Assembly: GCA_029582155.1 (NCBI GenBank) | Contig: CM055905.1 | Location: forward strand, 65,253,952-65,317,951 | DNA: 64,000 nucleotides | Reading direction: 5' to 3' | DNA from: Panopea generosa | Taxonomy: Eukaryota > Mollusca > Bivalvia > Adapedonta > Hiatellidae | Shown: positions 56,501 through 62,500 of the stretch, one piece after another | Numbering within the stretch: position 1 is the stretch's first letter | How the letters are laid out: the number at the start of each line of letters is the position of its first letter | Notes under the pieces: model-generated | Seen by the model: only the letters and a program-made list of their open reading frames with translations | Databases searched by the model: none | What the model was told of the DNA's origin: nothing | Program-made: the position numbers and the translations under genes

Positions 56501-59500
56501 AGTATTATACATTTTAAGTCAGATCGTATATTCATATCTCAGTATCAACTAGCTATAGCCGTACTGTGTATTATACCTTTTAAACCAGGTTGTTTACGTG
56601 TATTCATATCTCAGTAACAACTAGCTATACCCATACTGAGTATTATACATTTTAAGCCAGGTTGTATATTCATATCTCAGTAACAACTAGCTATAGCCAT
56701 ACTGAGTATTATACATTTTAAGTCAGGTTGTATATTTATATCTCAGTATCAACTAGCTATAACCATACTGAGTATTATACCTTTTAAACCAGGATGTTTA
56801 CGTGTATTCATATCTCAGTTACAACTAGCTATAGCCATACTGTGTATTATACCTTTTAAACCAGGTTGTTTACGAGTATTCATATCTAAGTAACAACTAG
56901 ATATAGTCATACTGAGTATTATACCTTTAAAGCCAGGTTGTATATTCATATCTCAGCAACAATTGCTATAGCCATACTGAGTATTATACATTTTATACCA
57001 GGTTGTATATTCATATCTCAGTAACAACTTGCTCTTCCCATTCGAAGTAGTTTACCTTTAAAGCCAGGTTGTATATTCATATCTCAGTAACAACTAGCTC
57101 TACCAATTCTGAGTATTTGACCTTTTAAACCAGGCTGTGTATTAATATCTCAGTACCAACTAGATATAGTCATACTGAGTATTATACCTGTTAAGCCAGG
57201 TTGCAAATTCATATCTCAGTAACAACTTGCTATAGCCATAGTTAGTATTATAACTTTTTTGTCAAGTTGTATACTCATATCTCAGTAACAACTAGCTATA
57301 GCCATACTGAGTATTATACCATTTAAGCCAGGATGTATATTCATATCTCAGTAACAACTAGCTATAGCCGTACTGGGTATTATACCAGTTAAGCCAGGAT
57401 GTATATTCATATCTCAGTAACAACTAGCTATAGCCATACTGTGTATTATACATTTTAAGCCATGTTGTATATTCATACCTCAGTAACAACTAGCTATAGC
57501 CGTACTGTGTATTATACATTTTAAGCCATGTTGTATATTCATATCTCACTAACAACTAGCTATAGCCGTACTGTGTATTAAACATTTTAAGCCAGGTTGT
57601 ATATTCATATCTCAGTAACAACTAGCGATAGCCGTACTGTGTATTATACATTTTAAGCCAGGTTGTATATTCATATCTCAGTAACAACTAGCTATAGCCG
57701 TACTGTGTATTATACATTTTAAACCATGTTGTATATTCATATCTCAGTAACAACTAGCTATAGCCGTACTGTGTATTATACATTTTAAGCCATGTTGTAT
57801 ATTCATATCTCAGTAACAACTAGCTATAGCCGTACTGTGTATTATACATTTTATGCCATTTTGTATATTCATATCTCAGTAACAACTAGCTATAGCCGTA
57901 CTGTGTATTATACATTATAAGCCATGTAGTATATTCATATCTCGGTAACAACTAGCTATAGCCGTTCTGCGTATTATACCATTGAAGCCAGGATGTATAT
58001 TCATATCTCAGTAACAACTAGCTATAGTCACACTGTGTATTATACCTTTTAAACGAGGTTGTATTTTCACATCTCAGTAACAACTAGCTATAGCCATACT
58101 GAGTAGTATACCATTTAAGCCAGGATGTATATTCATATCTCAGTAACAACTGACTATAGCCGTACTGAGTACTATACCATTTAAGCCAGGATGTATATTC
58201 ATATCTCAGTAACAACTTGCTAAAGCCATACTGTGTATTATACATTTTAAGTCATGTTGTATATTCATACCTCAGTAACAACTAGCTATAGCCGTACTGT
58301 GTATTATACATTTTAAGCCATGTTGTATATTCATATCTCAGTAACAACTAGCTGTAGCTGTACTGTGTATTAAACATTTTAAGCCAGGTTGTATATTCAT
58401 ATCTCAGTAACAACTAGCTATAGCCGTACTGTGTATTATACATTTTAAGCCAGGTTGTACATTCATATCTCAGTAACAACTAGTTATAGCCGTACTGTGT
58501 ATTACACATTTTAAGCCACGTTGTATATTCATATCTCAGTAACAACTAGCTATAGCCGTACTGTGTATTATACATTTTATGCCGTTTTGTATATTCATAT
58601 CTCAGTACAAACCAGCTATAGTCATACTGAGTATTATACCTGTTCAGCCAGGTTGTATATTCATATCTCAGTAACAACTTGCTAAAGCCATACTTAGTAT
58701 TATATCTTTTTGTCAAGTTGTATACTCATATTTCAGTAACAACTGGCTATAGCCGTACTGTGTATTATACCTTTTAAACGAGGTTGTATTTTCACAATTC
58801 AGTAACAACTAGCTATAGCCATACTGAGTATTATACCAATTAAGCCAGGATGTATATTCATATCTCAGTAACAACTAGCTATAGCCATACTGTGTATTAT
58901 ACCATTTAAGCCAGGATGTATATTCATATCTCAGTAACAACTAGCTATAGCCGTACTGTGCATTAAACATTTTAAGCCAGGTTGTATATGCATATCTCAG
59001 TAACAACTAGCGATAGCCGTACTGTGTATTATACATTTTAAGCCATGTTGTATATTCATATCTCAGTAACAACTAGCTATAGCCGTACTGTGTATTATAC
59101 ATTTTAAGCCATGTTGTATATTCATATCTCAGTAATAACTAGCTATAGCCTTACTGTGTATTATACCTTTTAAGCCAGGTTGTATATTCATATCTCAGTA
59201 ACAACTAGCTATAGCCGTATTGTGTATTATACCTTTTAAGCCAGGTTTTATATTCTTATATAAGTACCAACTAGCTATAGCCTACTGTATAATATACATT
59301 TTAGAAAAAAACACAATTTTCAATAAATGGCATAGACAGTTCGACAGAAAATTGCGCCAATAAGTCCACCATTAATTTCTTTTTTTTTTTTCTTTGTTGA
59401 CGCAAAAACTAATTTTTCGGTGGGTGTTGATATAACTATATGATGTGTATAAGGTCGGTTTGTTATTTTACCTGATTTAGCTCGTTAATGACACCTTTGG

Positions 59501-62500
59501 CATTCTCATCCATAGCAATGTAGCCAGTATCATTTAGTATTATGTGATGTTTATCAGGTTAGTTTGTTATTTTACCTGGTTTAGCTCGTTAATAACACCT
59601 TTGGCATTCTCGTCCATGGCCATGTGGCCTGGATCATTAAGTATTATGTGATATTGTAACAAAATAGTTAAGTTGTTGTGGCCTTATTTTGTAGTGTCAG
59701 CTAGTACGTGTCCATTGTAATAATAAAGGCTATTTTAGAACAGGCAGCGTGGAATTGTTAAAACGTATCGATAGCTCGGTAGGAGTAACGTTTTTAAGAT
59801 CTTTTTACTTATTCATTCTTTGGTTAAAGAATAAATCATTTTGAAGTTTATTTCATCAAATTCCATTAAGTAACAAGAAAGTTAGAATAATTAAACAGGT
59901 TTGTTTGTCATAAACTAATTTAGGTTCACATTTGGCCTAATAGCGTAAAATCGGCATCTTACGATACATGAAAGTTTGTTGTTTCATAATTTGCACGAAA
60001 TTCACTAAGGTATGTGGACTGTTTTGCTATATATTCTGTGTTATGGGGAAACTGTCCAGTATAGCAAAAACATCTTTGGAGTTGGCGTGACGAGAAGGAT
60101 TGAGCATGTTACTGTTGCAGTACATATTGGCAGATGGGTATGTGAATTTTATATTATGTTGTATTTAAATGTCTGATAGATAATCAGATCTAAGTTAAGT
60201 TGTATAAATTTTTCATATCCATTCCGACGATTATGGCTATAATTTAATTTCACATCCGCGGTATTGAGAGGAGTTTTTTTAGAATATAGGCCGAGGAATC
60301 TAAGAACGTATTTTGAGCTGTTGATACAGTGTTTACGATAAAGTACTGAAATTTACCATGTTTGAATTGATTGATATGTGTACCTAAATTTTGTTGATGC
60401 TTATTCTGATATTCACAAAGTGAAGAGATTGTTTATATTATAAATGAGAAGTTATGTAGAGATATAGTTGCTATTTTGAGATTGAAGGAAGTTATGTAGA
60501 GATATAATTGCTATTTTGAGATTGACGGAAGGTCATATATGAGATGTTGTTTAAACTACCATGAACCTGCAGATAGTAAGAATTGAATTAACTGTTATCA
60601 TATATTGATAAATCTACCATGAAACTGTTAGATGGTAAGAATTGAATGTACTGTTATGATATATTGATAAAGATACCATGGAATCGTTAGATTGTAAGTA
60701 ATAGACACCATGTCATTACATATGTGAGTAACTAGTAAATCTGAGTTTATATATATATTGTAGCTGTTTTTAGACGTAAGCGAGACATGTGCCCGCTACG
60801 TAAACGACGTGTAGACGTAACAGGAAGTCAGCTGATGGTAGTACCGTCATAAGGACAGCAACCCACATACTCGTCATATGGACGACTTGACGATCCTGAC
60901 GTCGGAGTACGGTCGAAAGTCGGTACGAGGCGAAGTAAAGCCAGAAACTCAGTATAGAGTTCTAGGGAAGATAACCCAGTTTATATAGCCATCTCCACGA
61001 GGGACGATTGATGCTAAATCTATGATAATCTGGACGCGGTAGTAGTATCTTAAATACAATATTAGTGCAATGTAAAGAACAGGTTTAATTATTCATTTTA
61101 TTCAATTAACATTCATATGATTTAAGCAGTTTAGATCGCGATATAGGTTTACGGAACATGTAGGTCATAAAACTGTGTAAAAAAGTGTTAATTGCATTAT
61201 AGGACCTTTTTAAACCAGCTGTGTTTGTTTTAGTTGAGTAGTTATCTTTAAATTGTATATATTGTATAATTGTATATTCGTAATTTTGTTCATGTAAAAT
61301 TAAAATTGTAAATTTTATTTGAGTCTACTCGTATTCTACCCTCGTGAGTTGTCGGTCCTTTTTTTTTATTTTCCTACAGATATGTATTAGGTTAGTTTGT
61401 TATTTTACCTGGTTTCGCTCGTTTATAACACCTTTGGCATGCATTCTAGTTCATGGATATGTGGCCAGAATCATTTAGTAATATGTGATGTGTATACAGT
61501 CAGTTTGAAATATTACCTGGTTTAACTTGTTAATGTCAACTTTGGTATTCTCGTCCATGGCTATGTGACCAGGATCATTTAGTAATTTGTGATGTGTACA
61601 AGGTCAGTTTGTTATTTTACCTGGTTTCACTCGTTAATAACACCTTTAATATTCTCGTCCATGGCTGTATGGCCATGATAATTATATGATGTGTATACGG
61701 TCAGTTTGATATTTTACCAGGTTTAGCTGCAGCATTGACATTCCCGACCCTGGCCAGGGGTAGTATTCACCAACTATTCTTAAGAATATTCTTAGACTTG
61801 AACTAAAGGATGAATTTTGAAAAACACACTTAGAGACAATTTTAGAGATCAAAATTTGCAAACATAAAGGGAAACCTAGCATATAGTCAAATAAACACTC
61901 ACAATTATTCTATATGTCATGGTAAACTAGATATCTAAGGTTGGGATTTGGATTTCAAAGCTTAAGTCTAAGAATATTCTCAAGAATGGTCGGTGAATAC
62001 GACCCCTGGTGTCCTGGAGCATCTAGTTATATGTTGTGTGTATAAGGTTATTTATTCTACCTGGTTTAACTTGGTGATGGCAGCCTCAGTATTTCCATCC
62101 CTTGCTAGATGTCCAGGATCATTCAGTAATATATAATATGTATAATGTCAGTTTGTTATATTACCTGGTTTAGCATTGTGACTGCAGTCTGGGCATTCTC
62201 GTCCCTGGCTAGGTTTCCAGGATCATTCAATAGCAGGGCCATGGTATCTATATAGTCGTTCAGTACCACGTCAGTCAGTTCAAATGTGGCCGTATGCATG
62301 ATGTCAGACCGAATTGTTCTGGCCTGTTTTATAAAATAAATTTAATTCTTATCATTGTATATTAAATATGATAATAACAGATATAAAGTGTTTGTACAAA
62401 TTGTTAGCATGGAAAATGGCGTAAACATCAATGCTGTCTATACTGTGAAAATTATAATAATGCATGCGTTGTAAAGAACACATTCGAGAATTCTATGTTG

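Larger units (their letters stand above)
59467..62135 (-). repeat. Tandem array of copies of the 3' end of exon 2 and its donor site
   Basis: At least seven units of about 105-120 bases encode variants of [23 protein letters not shown] and end in CAG|GTAAAATAAC-like donors. Units lie near 59467-59540, 59570-59645, 61405-61480, 61516-61590, 61622-61680, one split by a MITE (61720-62030), and 62060-62130. No unit has an acceptor in the required phase, so they are unlikely to be used as internal exons. They are interrupted by the solo LTR at 59655-61378. Confidence 0.75.

Noticed and set aside
55035-59290. CRISPR-like or coding repeat array
   Set aside because: The 66-base units are contiguous with no spacers, and stop codons occur in all frames within a unit or two.
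59467-62135. Exon-2 copies as genuine alternative exons
   Set aside because: No copy has an AG acceptor giving the required phase; kept as a duplication array rather than CDS.
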